DNA of 58,492 nucleotides from JAVBQJ01 sp031549115. Lineage in GTDB: Bacteria; Verrucomicrobiota; Lentisphaeria; Victivallales; Victivallaceae. The notes beneath the pieces were generated by a model that saw only the letters and a list, made by a program, of their open reading frames with translations, did no database searches and had not been told where the DNA came from. The DNA lies in contig JAVBQJ010000086.1 of assembly GCA_031549115.1 (NCBI GenBank), positions 1-58,492 of the forward strand. The letters run 5' to 3'. The position numbers and the translations under genes were made by a program. Numbering within the stretch: position 1 is the first letter of the stretch; every line of letters begins with the position of its first letter. Positions 49,985 through 58,413 of the stretch are shown here, in pieces.

Positions 49985-52042
49985 TTTTTTATTTGATTCT
50001 TTTTCTTTTTTATTCTTTTTCAGGGTGCCTCCGGCCAGGGCGACGCCGGCCACGGTCGCCAGCACCAGTATCCATACCGGCTCCAATGCCCCGCCGCCCA
50101 GCCGCGGCGCGCTCCCCCGGAACATCGAGTTGTTGCTCCGCGACGGCTGCGCCGGAACTTCCGTACGCCGCTCCGGCCGCGCCACGTCCGCCCGGTAGTT
50201 TTTCACCGGCTGCGCCGCCCGCGCACTCTGCGCCGTCCGCTCCGCCACCACCCGTGTCCGGTTGTTCCGCTCCACCCCATAGGCGGAAAACGCCTCGTCG
50301 GAGAGCACCACCATCGAAGTTTCATCGGTCACCAGCTGGAACTTCACCCCCAGATCCCGGATCAACTGCTGCGTCTCGGCGCCATCCGCCAGACCGGAAC
50401 CCGCCAAGGTATCGAACATTTCGATCCGGCTCATCGCCCACAGGCGCTCCAACTCCGGATTGTCGGTGTCGCTCTCCGGGAAATCCACCACACACTGGTA
50501 ACTCTGCCATTCACCGGAGCGTTTGACCTTCATCGTCACCGTCGCTTCGCCGGATTTGCGGTAGCGCCCGAAAATCACCAGCTGCTGCCCCCGGTAAAGC
50601 TTCTTCACCGCGTCGCCGGTCAGGTCGAAGGTCGGCACGCCGTCGATCGACACCTTGACATCATGCAGACTTTCCGACGTGATCTTGCTTTTCGCCAGCA
50701 TGATCCGGCCGATGATGTCGTCGTCATTCGAAACCGCGTCGTAAAAACCGCCGGAGGCGTCGCAGATCACCCGCATCAGCGGCCAGTTCGCACTGTTCCC
50801 CATCAGGAAGCCGAACACCCGCACGTCACGGTCTTTCAGCAGTTGATGAAACGCCTTCGGCGCGACGATACCCTCGTTGGTCACACCGTCGGTCACCAGT
50901 ACAATGCTGGTCACCCGGTCGGCATCGCTCTTGTCCAACGCGGTTTTCACGCCGTCATACACGTTGGTGCTGCCGGTCGCCTGGCAGCGGCCGAGCTTTT
51001 CCGTCCAATGCGCCGCATTTTCCGGCGTCGCCGCCACCCAGCCGGAGGTCAACTCGCGGGCGCGGGTTTCGAACATCACGATCCGGAAGCGGTCCTGCGG
51101 ATTCATCTGCCCCAGCGTCCGCCCCACCCCGTCGGCCAGCGTCCTGAGTTTGCTGCCCGACATGCTGCCCGACTGATCCAGCACGAAAATATAATCCGCG
51201 CCGTTTTCCAGCTTCCCGAGATCGATTCCCGGCGTCAACACCATCATGAAGGTGCCTTCCGCATCGCCCGGACGGCGGAACGGAATCACCTCCAACCGTC
51301 CCGGCAGATCGTCCGCCAGCTGATAGTAAAACACGAAGTCGCGGCTCAACCCATCCGGCAGCTCGTAACTCGCCTCGGCGCCGCCGGCCGCCAGATCCAG
51401 CTGCTGCGACACCACATTGCCCTGCGGCGCCCGGATTCCCGCCAGCGGCCACGCCGAACGCACGATCACCCGCATGTTCGTCACCCCCGACGGCCGGTCG
51501 TTCCGGGTCCAGAAGTTCAACGCCGCGTCGTCTTTGGTGTTGCCCTCCTGCAACGGATACAGATACCGGACCACGCCGGTATCGACCGGCAGCGGCTGGT
51601 AGTAAACGAAGCGGACCGTCGCCACCGCCTCCGGCGCCAGATTGGCAACCTGAAAGGTGAAGTCCTGGTAGCCGTCTTTTTCCGCCAGCGCCGCCTGGTT
51701 GCCTTTCGATTTTTCCTCGCCGTAAATCTTCCGCGCCGTCGCCTTGTCGAGCACTTCGCCCTCGATCACGCTTTCGCCGATCCGGACCGAACACTCCGAC
51801 AGGCTCGCCGATACCGGCAGCGGAAACGCATACAGCGCCTCGACCGTATTCGGGTTGACGTTCTTGAATTGCTGGGTCACTTCGGTCCGGGCGAAACCGT
51901 TGTTGAGAGTGACCAGCACATCGTGGCTCAGAATCTCCGCCGGGAGTTCTCCCGAGCCCGCCGGCGTCAGGGTCCCCGCCGCTTGCGCCGTCCACGCCGT
52001 CAATACCATGCTTCCCCACGCGATCCATTGTGTCATTTTCAT
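49871..52042 (-). CDS. VIT/VWA domain exported protein with Gly-Gly sorting-like tail
   Basis: 723 residues. Signal peptide (MKMTQWIAWGSMVLTAWTAQA), VIT domain (about residues 30-155; NGFARTEVTQQFKN, YAFPLPVSASLSECSV), VWA domain with an intact MIDAS (DQSGS at 289-293, TGSTN, TDG). The end has GGG (649-651), a hydrophobic stretch (VWILVLATVAGVALA) and a lysine-rich tail, the layout of GlyGly-CTERM or similar sorting signals. The last 37 residues are encoded by repeat copy B and look like read-through (RNRAAKRRSALRHTETP). AGGAG precedes the start. A sigma-54 promoter lies upstream. Confidence 0.88.
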   Translation of the reverse strand: MKMTQWIAWGSMVLTAWTAQAAGTLTPAGSGELPAEILSHDVLVTLNNGFARTEVTQQFKNVNPNTVEALYAFPLPVSASLSECSVRIGESVIEGEVLDKATARKIYGEEKSKGNQAALAEKDGYQDFTFQVANLAPEAVATVRFVYYQPLPVDTGVVRYLYPLQEGNTKDDAALNFWTRNDRPSGVTNMRVIVRSAWPLAGIRAPQGNVVSQQLDLAAGGAEASYELPDGLSRDFVFYYQLADDLPGRLEVIPFRRPGDAEGTFMMVLTPGIDLGKLENGADYIFVLDQSGSMSGSKLRTLADGVGRTLGQMNPQDRFRIVMFETRARELTSGWVAATPENAAHWTEKLGRCQATGSTNVYDGVKTALDKSDADRVTSIVLVTDGVTNEGIVAPKAFHQLLKDRDVRVFGFLMGNSANWPLMRVICDASGGFYDAVSNDDDIIGRIMLAKSKITSESLHDVKVSIDGVPTFDLTGDAVKKLYRGQQLVIFGRYRKSGEATVTMKVKRSGEWQSYQCVVDFPESDTDNPELERLWAMSRIEMFDTLAGSGLADGAETQQLIRDLGVKFQLVTDETSMVVLSDEAFSAYGVERNNRTRVVAERTAQSARAAQPVKNYRADVARPERRTEVPAQPSRSNNSMFRGSAPRLGGGALEPVWILVLATVAGVALAGGTLKKNKKEKESNKKRNRAAKRRSALRHTETPVQQADPAGRPRRGAPRKGRK

Positions 52043-52079
52043 GTTTCATCTCCTGGTTCAGGGTTGTTGCCATATATAT

Positions 52080-52096
52080 AGCAACCGGCGTGCCAA
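52080..52096 (-). promoter_or_regulatory. sigma-54 promoter of the VIT/VWA gene
   Basis: On the minus strand TTGGCACGCCGGTTGCT matches the sigma-54 consensus YTGGCACG-N4-TTGCW at every defined base, with GG and GC separated by the required ten bases. Transcription would start near 52070, giving a leader of about 28 bases before the ATG at 52042. The neighbouring divergent gene encodes a sigma-54 activator. Confidence 0.88.
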
Positions 52097-52147
52097 CCTT
52101 TTTTGAACAGGGACCGGCATCACCGTCAAAGAAGTGAAACAATTTTT

Positions 52148-52184
52148 GCATACACGATTGACATTTCATGCATATCATGTATAC
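52148..52184. promoter_or_regulatory. candidate activator-binding dyad and regulator promoter
   Basis: GCATACACGAT (52148-52158) and ATCATGTATAC (52174-52184) are imperfect inverted repeats (9 of 11 matching), located about 80-115 bases upstream of the predicted sigma-54 start. This is the usual position for enhancer sites. They enclose the regulator's own plus-strand promoter, TTGACA (52158-52163) and TATACT (52180-52185) with 16 bases between, so the regulator may also repress itself. Confidence 0.5.
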
Positions 52185-52204
52185 TATAAGCAGGAGGACA
52201 TTTC

Positions 52205-53698
52205 ATGGCGTTGATTCAGGATCACGAACGCGAACGGCTGGAGGCCATCGGCGCGTTGAATTACACCAATCCGTTCGAACCGGAACGGCTGCGGCTGGAG
52301 GGGCGGATTCTCGGCAACGACGGCCAATCCGCGGGACCGGTGTGGAATATGCACACGGCCACGCGCCCGGAGGTCAGCCGGATCGCCCGGCTGGCGGAGG
52401 AGTGGAGCGACCGGCTGCATCGGCGCATGCAAGATACGGCGGTGGCGGTCGACAGGCGCGAACATGAAATTTACGAAGCCGTGGTGTTCTACCGGCTGTT
52501 CGAGAAATACCGGCAGCCGATGAGCCAGGCCATGTTGACCGCTCCGGATGAAACCTGTTTTCCCTGCTACCGCGATTTCCTCGCCGATTACCGGCACTAC
52601 TTCGGCAACCGGCGCGGACGCGAACTGCCGCAGGCGTACACCCCGGAAAAGACCTTCGCGGTGTACTACCAGATCCATCGCGCCTTTTACCATATTTTCG
52701 ACTTCATCGCCGGCAGTTCGCTCGCCGCCGGACGGTTGCGCGCCGCGATCTGGCAATCCATATTCACCTGTGACCTCTACCGTTACCACCGGGTGTTGTT
52801 CGACCGGATGAACGGTTTGACCACCCTGATCACCGGCGAATCGGGGACCGGCAAGGAGCTGGCGGCGCAGGCGGTGGCGCTGTCGCAATATATCCCGTTC
52901 GACGCGGCAGAGCTGCGTTTCCGTCATCCGTACCGGAGCTGTTTCCTGCCGATTCAATTGTCGGCGATGCCGCGCACGATGATCGAATCCGAATTGTTCG
53001 GCCACCGCAAAGGCGCCTACACCGGCGCGTTGAACGACCGCAAAGGGTATCTTGAAGAGTGTTCGCCCTCCGGCAGCGTATTCCTCGACGAGATCGGCGA
53101 AATCGACGCGGAAATCCAGGTCAAATTGCTGCGGGTGCTGCAAAGCCGCCAATTCCAGCGCCTCGGCGACACCGCCGGCCGGAGCTTTCACGGCAAAATC
53201 ATCGCCGCCACCAACCGCAATCTCCGGGATGCGTGCGTCGCCGGCGAATTCCGCGACGACCTCTATTACCGGCTGTGCGCCGATACCGTCACCACCGTGC
53301 CCTTGCGCGAGCTGGTCAACGGCGAAGCCGCCGAACTGGAGCGCTTCGTCCGCCTTTTGTCCGAACGGCTGCTCGGCGCGGAAGAGGCGGAACGCTTCAC
53401 CGCCGAAGCGATGCAATGGATCGACCGCCATCTCGGCTGGCGTTATCCGTGGCCGGGCAATGTGCGCGAGTTGGAGCAGTGCGTCCGCAACCTGTTGATC
53501 CGGGGGCATTACGAACCGGCGGCTCCGGCCGGGAGCCCGGCCGGAGCGTGGGATGAAATCATCCGGGCGCAACCGAACGCCGAAACGGTGACGCGCGATT
53601 ACCTGCTGGCGTTGTACCGCCAGACGCCGAATCTGGCGCAGGTGGCGCGGATCGCGGCGCTGGACCGCCGTACCGTCCGCAAATTTCTCGAACTGTGA
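52205..53698 (+). CDS. sigma-54-dependent transcriptional activator
   Basis: 497 residues. The N-terminal 195 residues are of unknown fold and resemble no receiver, PAS or GAF domain that I know. The AAA+ core has Walker A GESGTGKE (211-218), the sigma-54 contact loop GAYTGA (269-274, Tyr for the common Phe), Walker B VFLDEIGEID and the RDDLYYRL and WPGNVRELEQ motifs. The C-terminal 30 residues are a Fis-type helix-turn-helix (TPNLAQVARIAALDRRTVRKFL). AGGAGG (52192-52197) precedes the start. It ends with no gap before the convergent lipoprotein gene. Confidence 0.9.
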   Translation: MALIQDHERERLEAIGALNYTNPFEPERLRLEGRILGNDGQSAGPVWNMHTATRPEVSRIARLAEEWSDRLHRRMQDTAVAVDRREHEIYEAVVFYRLFEKYRQPMSQAMLTAPDETCFPCYRDFLADYRHYFGNRRGRELPQAYTPEKTFAVYYQIHRAFYHIFDFIAGSSLAAGRLRAAIWQSIFTCDLYRYHRVLFDRMNGLTTLITGESGTGKELAAQAVALSQYIPFDAAELRFRHPYRSCFLPIQLSAMPRTMIESELFGHRKGAYTGALNDRKGYLEECSPSGSVFLDEIGEIDAEIQVKLLRVLQSRQFQRLGDTAGRSFHGKIIAATNRNLRDACVAGEFRDDLYYRLCADTVTTVPLRELVNGEAAELERFVRLLSERLLGAEEAERFTAEAMQWIDRHLGWRYPWPGNVRELEQCVRNLLIRGHYEPAAPAGSPAGAWDEIIRAQPNAETVTRDYLLALYRQTPNLAQVARIAALDRRTVRKFLEL

Positions 53699-54697
53699 CT
53701 ACTTCACTTCCCAGACGCCCTTTGCTTTGTCGAAGACCAGCTTGTCGGCGTTTTCGTTGTACCACTTCTGCATCATCACCAGACTCGGGGCCTGGCGGGT
53801 GCATTCCACCAGAAGCTGCAGCGCTTCGGGAGACGAATTGCCCTTCATATTCAACAGGAAAATCGCCTGTCCCAGAGCTTCTTTATTCCCGTAAGCCGCA
53901 GCGCGGGCTGCCGTAGGGATAAGCGCCCATGTGTTGTTCCCGTTGCGGCTTAACAGCTCCCACGCCCTGGTGGTCACATCCCCCAAGTCGACATCCGGGA
54001 ACGACTTTATGGTATTGAACAGGAAGTGCAATTCCGGCCGCAGCGCATACAAATCCAGCAGCCGCTGCCGGTCTTCCGGCGTGTTGACATAAGTGCTCAG
54101 CACCTCTTCCAGCAGATATGTATTATGGGAATACCGGGCCAGTTGAAAAATCGTTTCTTTGGCCTCTTCGCTCCAATTCTTCTTGCCCACCGCCTGGGCC
54201 AGACTCGGGTGTCGCGGCAGCAGCGCCAATACGGTTTCCATATCGTCTTCGCCGACCAGATCGTTGATCGCATAATCAAGATAATAGAAGTGCTCATCCA
54301 AAAATGGGATCAGTACATCCAAATGGCCGGGGCCGATCTTTTTCAGCATCTCCACCTGCGGGTCGCCGGCGCTGAAGCCTTTCGACCCCAAACTCGCACT
54401 GCGGATGTCCGCGACATAACACCGAATATCCTCGTCGGTCGGATTCTCCGGCAATGCCTGAATTTTCTCCACGGCCTCCAGTTCCACGCTTCTGACCGAG
54501 TCCCTTGGTTCATTCGGCGCCACCCGGCTCAACGCCGCAATGCGGCCGTCCGGAGTATTCATGGCAATCACCTGCAATGACGCATTGATTTCCCTGAGCT
54601 GAGCCAGCAGTTGTTGCTGCGCCGGATCCGGAGTACTCCGGCATCCGGAAGCCAGTCCGGCAACAATGGCGGCAACGGTCATGGCGGCATATTTCAT
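53699..54697 (-). CDS. helical lipoprotein, type A copy 1
   Basis: 332 residues. Lipobox LASGC after a short signal peptide. The rest is predicted mostly helical, with HEAT/TPR-like spacing (LPENPTDEDIRCYVADI, IGPGHLDVLIPFLDEHFYYLDYAINDLVG, TPEDRQRLLDLYALRPELHFLFNTI). Not a recognised family. It is closely similar to the type A gene at 55747 and distantly to type B genes. Its start overlaps the type B stop by four bases, so the two are a coupled pair. Confidence 0.75.
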   Translation of the reverse strand: MKYAAMTVAAIVAGLASGCRSTPDPAQQQLLAQLREINASLQVIAMNTPDGRIAALSRVAPNEPRDSVRSVELEAVEKIQALPENPTDEDIRCYVADIRSASLGSKGFSAGDPQVEMLKKIGPGHLDVLIPFLDEHFYYLDYAINDLVGEDDMETVLALLPRHPSLAQAVGKKNWSEEAKETIFQLARYSHNTYLLEEVLSTYVNTPEDRQRLLDLYALRPELHFLFNTIKSFPDVDLGDVTTRAWELLSRNGNNTWALIPTAARAAAYGNKEALGQAIFLLNMKGNSSPEALQLLVECTRQAPSLVMMQKWYNENADKLVFDKAKGVWEVK

Positions 54698-55650
54698 GGT
54701 GCACTCTCCCTGAGTTCAAATTGCTTCGATTCCGGATTGAAAACGATGGCGTCCCGGTGGGCATCGAAAAACGCGGCGGGGTCGGCCTGATTTTTCAGAA
54801 ACGGCGCCCTGGAGAAGGCCCATTTCCTTTGGTATTCCTGCTCCGGAGGCCATGTATGATGAATCCATCGGCCGAGCGCCTCCACCGAACCGCTCGACAT
54901 CGCCCGGAGCATCAGCGCCGGGGGGATCTCCAATTCATGCGCCACCGCATACTCCCACATCCGCAGGAAAATATCCTTGAACTCACCGTATCGCGTGAGA
55001 TTGTCGCCAATCCCGGTCGCTTCCGGATGCGCAACCACAATCCGGATCAACCTCTCGCGCGCAACCGCATCATCCAGTAAAATCGGAAAAAAGCTCTGCA
55101 ACGGTCCATGGTTCATTTGGGGATTTTTTTCCAACATCCGCAGAATCGGCTCGCGAATTTCTTCCGCCGTCACCGGCAGTTGCAGCAATACCGACAGCAA
55201 CGGCGGCGAATCCGGCAATGCTGCCAGAATTCTTTCCTTATCCCCCGGCAGGAGCCAATCGGTGACCTTTTCCCGGAAATAAGGGCCCGCCATATAATCG
55301 CCCAAAAGCGGGATATGGCCGGGAGGAATTCGCCCGACCAACAGGGTGGGGATCTCCACGAGAACGCTGGGAGGCAGATCATTGAGCAACAAATCATGAA
55401 CCGCTTTGGCGTAAGCCACAACCTCCTCCGGAGTCGGATCGGCCGGCAAAAGTTGCAGTTCACGGGGTTCTTCTCCTGCTTTCCGCGGCGGCAGGAGAAT
55501 TTTTCCCGGCTGTATTTTCTCCGACAATTTCTTCAACGCGGCATTGACCGCGGTCAATTCCCGGTCGAGTTCGGCGTTGAACTCCGCATCCGGGTTCCGG
55601 CACCCGGACGCCGCCACAGCCAGAATCGCGGCATAAAGCCAGTAACGCAT
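54694..55650 (-). CDS. helical lipoprotein, type B copy 1
   Basis: 318 residues. Signal peptide MRYWLYAAILAVAASGC with lipobox; this ATG (55650) is chosen over an upstream in-frame one. Mostly helical; LPADPTPEEVVAYAKAV, IPPGHIPLLGDYMAGPYF and ILAALPDSPPLLSVL correspond to blocks of the type A proteins, as does the end (DAHRDAIVFNPESKQFEL), so A and B share ancestry. Not a recognised family. Confidence 0.75.
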   Translation of the reverse strand: MRYWLYAAILAVAASGCRNPDAEFNAELDRELTAVNAALKKLSEKIQPGKILLPPRKAGEEPRELQLLPADPTPEEVVAYAKAVHDLLLNDLPPSVLVEIPTLLVGRIPPGHIPLLGDYMAGPYFREKVTDWLLPGDKERILAALPDSPPLLSVLLQLPVTAEEIREPILRMLEKNPQMNHGPLQSFFPILLDDAVARERLIRIVVAHPEATGIGDNLTRYGEFKDIFLRMWEYAVAHELEIPPALMLRAMSSGSVEALGRWIHHTWPPEQEYQRKWAFSRAPFLKNQADPAAFFDAHRDAIVFNPESKQFELRESAP

Positions 55651-55718
55651 ACCATCCCTCCCTGGAATGACGAAAATAACGATTGCATCATGTGGAGTCC
55701 AGCCGTCATTCGGCATTA

Positions 55719-55738
55719 CCTGCCGGAGGCGGCAGGTC
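55719..55738. other. hairpin between the two lipoprotein pairs
   Basis: ACCTGCCG (55719-55726) pairs perfectly with CGGCAGGT (55731-55738) around a four-base loop, in the 96-base gap between the second pair's stop and the first pair's start. Without a T run it may be an attenuating or RNA-stabilising stem. Confidence 0.4.
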
Positions 55739-55746
55739 CGGTGTAA

Positions 55747-56745
55747 CTACTCCACCTCCCACCGGCCTTTTTCTTTGTCAAAGACCAGCTTGTCGACGTT
55801 TTCCCGGTACCACTTCTGCATCACCTCCGGATTCGGCGCCTGGCGGGTGCACTGCACCAGAAGCCGCATGGCCTCCCGATTCATCCCATGCGGCTGATCG
55901 TCCATCGTATAAATCGCCTGCTCCAGGGCCTTTTTATTGCCGTACGCCGCCGCCCGGGCGGCAACGGTACCCCTCGACCAGCCTTCCCCGCGCAGACGTT
56001 GTGTTTCCCACGCCCGGGTGGTCAACGCGGCGAGATCGACATCCGGCATACTTTTTAGCATCCCAAAAAGAAAATACGCTTCCGGGCGCGAAACATACAA
56101 ATCGATCACCCTCTGCCGGTCTTCCGGGGTATTGACGTAAACACCCAACGCCCCCTGCAGCTGGTAGATATTATTGGAATATTGCGCCAATTGGAAGATC
56201 GTTTCTTTCGCCTCTTCGGTCCAATTTTTGGCGACTACCGCCTTGGCCAGTGCCGGACACTGCGGCAACAGCTCCAGCACTTTCTCTTTGTCTTCGTCAC
56301 CGACCAGATCGGCGATCGCATGATTCAGAGAAAAGAACCGCTCATCCAAAAACGGCGTCAGCACCTCCAGGTGTCCGGGACCGATCATTTTCAGCATCGC
56401 CACCTGCGGATCGCCGGAGCTGAAGCTGTTCTGTCCGATCGACGTATTTTTGATGTCCGTGACATAGCGCCGGATATCTTCATCGGTGGGATTTTCCGGC
56501 AGCGCCTGAATCCTTTTCAAAGCCTCGACATCCGCGCCACGGGCCGGCCGGATGGAACTCACCATGGGAATCCGGGCCAGTGCCGAGTTGCGGTTGTCCG
56601 GAATGTTTTTCGCGATTGCCTGCAACGAAGCGTTGATTTCCCTGAGTTGCGCCAGCATCTGCTGCTGCGCCGGATCCGGGGTGCTCCGGCAACCGGAAAT
56701 CACTCCGGCGGCAACGACGGCAACGGTCATGGCGATATATTTCAT
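55747..56745 (-). CDS. helical lipoprotein, type A copy 2
   Basis: 332 residues, the same length as copy 1. Lipobox VISGC (MKYIAMTVAVVAAGVISGC). The same block order as copy 1 is kept over the whole length (RSTPDPAQQQMLAQLREINASLQ, LPENPTDEDIRRYVTDI, IGPGHLEVLTPFLDERFFSL, KLVFDKEKGRWEVE). The ATG at 56745 is chosen as it matches copy 1; it overlaps the type B stop by four bases. Confidence 0.78.
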   Translation of the reverse strand: MKYIAMTVAVVAAGVISGCRSTPDPAQQQMLAQLREINASLQAIAKNIPDNRNSALARIPMVSSIRPARGADVEALKRIQALPENPTDEDIRRYVTDIKNTSIGQNSFSSGDPQVAMLKMIGPGHLEVLTPFLDERFFSLNHAIADLVGDEDKEKVLELLPQCPALAKAVVAKNWTEEAKETIFQLAQYSNNIYQLQGALGVYVNTPEDRQRVIDLYVSRPEAYFLFGMLKSMPDVDLAALTTRAWETQRLRGEGWSRGTVAARAAAYGNKKALEQAIYTMDDQPHGMNREAMRLLVQCTRQAPNPEVMQKWYRENVDKLVFDKEKGRWEVE

Positions 56746-57701
56746 TGTGCCCTCTCCTTGCATTCAAATTGCTTCGATTCCGGATTGAAAATGATATTGC
56801 CTTTGTGTGTTTCAAAGAAAGCGGCCGGATCGGCTTGCCCCTCCAGGAACGGCGCTTTTTCCACGGCATATTTCCTTTGGCGCTCGTTTCCTCTTTCCGG
56901 ATCCCACGCGGCCTGAATCCACTTTCCAAGCGCCTCCACCGAACCGAGCGACATCATCCGGGATGTCAATTGCCGGGGAATTTCCAAGTCATTCGCCACC
57001 GCGTATTCCCACATCCGCGTGAAAATATCCGTGGAGTCATTGTATTCCGCGATGGCCTCGCCGATCGCAAACAACTGTGGATGCTCGATCACAATCCCGG
57101 TCAATTCCTCCCGGGTGGCGTCATCGTCCAGCAGGACCGGATAATAAATCTGCATACTCCAGGGGTGCGTTTCGGGGTGTTTTTTCAACATCTGCAGAAG
57201 CGGCCCGCGGATCTCCTCCGCCGTCACCGGAAAATACGACAATGCCGCCAGCATTCCCGGAGAATCCGGCAGTGCCGCCAGAATTTTCACTTTGTCTTCC
57301 GGTCGAATCCAGTTTCGGAGTTGCTGCCGGAAGTAGAAGTTATCCAGATAACCGGCCAGCGACGTAATATGTCCGGGCGGAATCCGCGACACCAGCCGGT
57401 CAAATACATCTCCGGAGACGGAAGAGCGCCGCTCCTTGACCTGATCGTAAATCGTTTTGGCGTAAGCCGCGACCTCTTCATCGGTCGGATCGGCCGGCAG
57501 CAGCTGCAGCTCCAGGGGCTCATCCCCCTCATTCAAAGGCGGCAAGGCAACTTTCCCCGGCTGCATTTTTTCCGCCAACTCCTTCAGCGAGGTGTTGGTC
57601 GCGGCCAGCTCCCGGTTGAATTCGGCGTTGAACTCCGCATCCGGGTTCCGGCACCCGGTCGCCGCCACAGTCAGAATCGCGGCAAAAAACCAGTAACGCA
57701 T
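56742..57701 (-). CDS. helical lipoprotein, type B copy 2
   Basis: 319 residues. Signal peptide with lipobox (ILTVAATGC). It aligns with type B copy 1 throughout (RNPDAEFNAEFNRELAATN, LQLLPADPTDEEVAAYAKTIYD, IPPGHITSLAGYLDNFYFR, VFNPESKQFE-like end IIFNPESKQFECK). It heads the four-gene minus-strand run and has a candidate promoter. Unknown role, predicted periplasmic side of a membrane. Confidence 0.78.
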   Translation of the reverse strand: MRYWFFAAILTVAATGCRNPDAEFNAEFNRELAATNTSLKELAEKMQPGKVALPPLNEGDEPLELQLLPADPTDEEVAAYAKTIYDQVKERRSSVSGDVFDRLVSRIPPGHITSLAGYLDNFYFRQQLRNWIRPEDKVKILAALPDSPGMLAALSYFPVTAEEIRGPLLQMLKKHPETHPWSMQIYYPVLLDDDATREELTGIVIEHPQLFAIGEAIAEYNDSTDIFTRMWEYAVANDLEIPRQLTSRMMSLGSVEALGKWIQAAWDPERGNERQRKYAVEKAPFLEGQADPAAFFETHKGNIIFNPESKQFECKERAQ

Positions 57702-57738
57702 AGCATCCCCCTTAGTCGGTCTTTGCGTCTCCCCCCCT

Positions 57739-57767
57739 ACTATAGAACCTTATTTTTTCAAATGCAA
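57739..57767 (-). promoter_or_regulatory. promoter of the lipoprotein run
   Basis: Minus strand TTGCAT (57762-57767), 17-base spacer, TATAGT (57739-57744), 38 bases before the start at 57701. Confidence 0.6.
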
Positions 57768-57795
57768 TACAACAATTTTTTTTCAATTAAAAAAT

Positions 57796-57823
57796 TTGCA
57801 TTTCATTTCTCAAGAGCTATATT
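57796..57823 (+). promoter_or_regulatory. candidate promoter of the XRE-cupin gene
   Basis: TTGCAT (57796-57801), 16-base spacer, TATATT (57818-57823), in a strongly AT-rich intergenic stretch, 42 bases before the start. Confidence 0.45.
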
Positions 57824-57864
57824 TTATCATTAAATATATCGACAAAGAAAATAGGTATACTTTC

Positions 57865-58398
57865 ATGAGCTTCGATCATCATCTGGATTTCGGGGTGCTG
57901 CGCGAATTGCGCAAACAGGAAAACTGGAGCATCGCCGACTTGTCCGAACGCTGCGGCGTCGCCGCCAGCGTCATTTCCAAGCTCGAGCGCAACCAGTCGA
58001 TCGCCGAACTCGACACGCTGCTGCGTATCGCCCGCGCTTTCAATTTAACCCTCAGCGACCTGATCCATCTGGTCGAGCGGCGCGTGGCGCACCGGGTCGC
58101 CGAAGAGGCCTACGACTCCGACGGTTTCAGCTTCCGCCGGGTGCGTTTCCAGAATCTGAACTGCATGCAGGCGACGGCGCCGCGCGGCGCCAGATTGTCC
58201 AAGCCCAGCCTGCATCGCGACGATTACGAATTGTGCTGGGTCCAATCCGGGGAGGTCGAAATCACCCTGGCGGAAGAAAAATACCGTGTCAAAACCGGCG
58301 AGGCGCTGCAGTTCGACGCGTTGGTGCCGCACACCTACGAAGCCCGCGAAGAGTGCAAGCTCACCATCGTCCACATCCGCAAGGGAAAACGCTTTTAA
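57865..58398 (+). CDS. XRE-cupin transcriptional regulator
   Basis: 177 residues. Residues 8-65 are an XRE helix-turn-helix (LRELRKQENWSIADLSERCGVAASVISKLERNQS). The C-terminal half is a cupin (HRDDYELCWVQSGEVEITLAEEKYRVKTGEALQFDALVPHTYEA, with typical His and Glu positions). ATG at 57865 matches the normal family start; an open frame reaches upstream. It probably senses a small ligand and controls the next gene, 15 bases downstream. Confidence 0.88.
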   Translation: MSFDHHLDFGVLRELRKQENWSIADLSERCGVAASVISKLERNQSIAELDTLLRIARAFNLTLSDLIHLVERRVAHRVAEEAYDSDGFSFRRVRFQNLNCMQATAPRGARLSKPSLHRDDYELCWVQSGEVEITLAEEKYRVKTGEALQFDALVPHTYEAREECKLTIVHIRKGKRF

Positions 58399-58413
58399 CA
58401 AGGAGAATTCATT

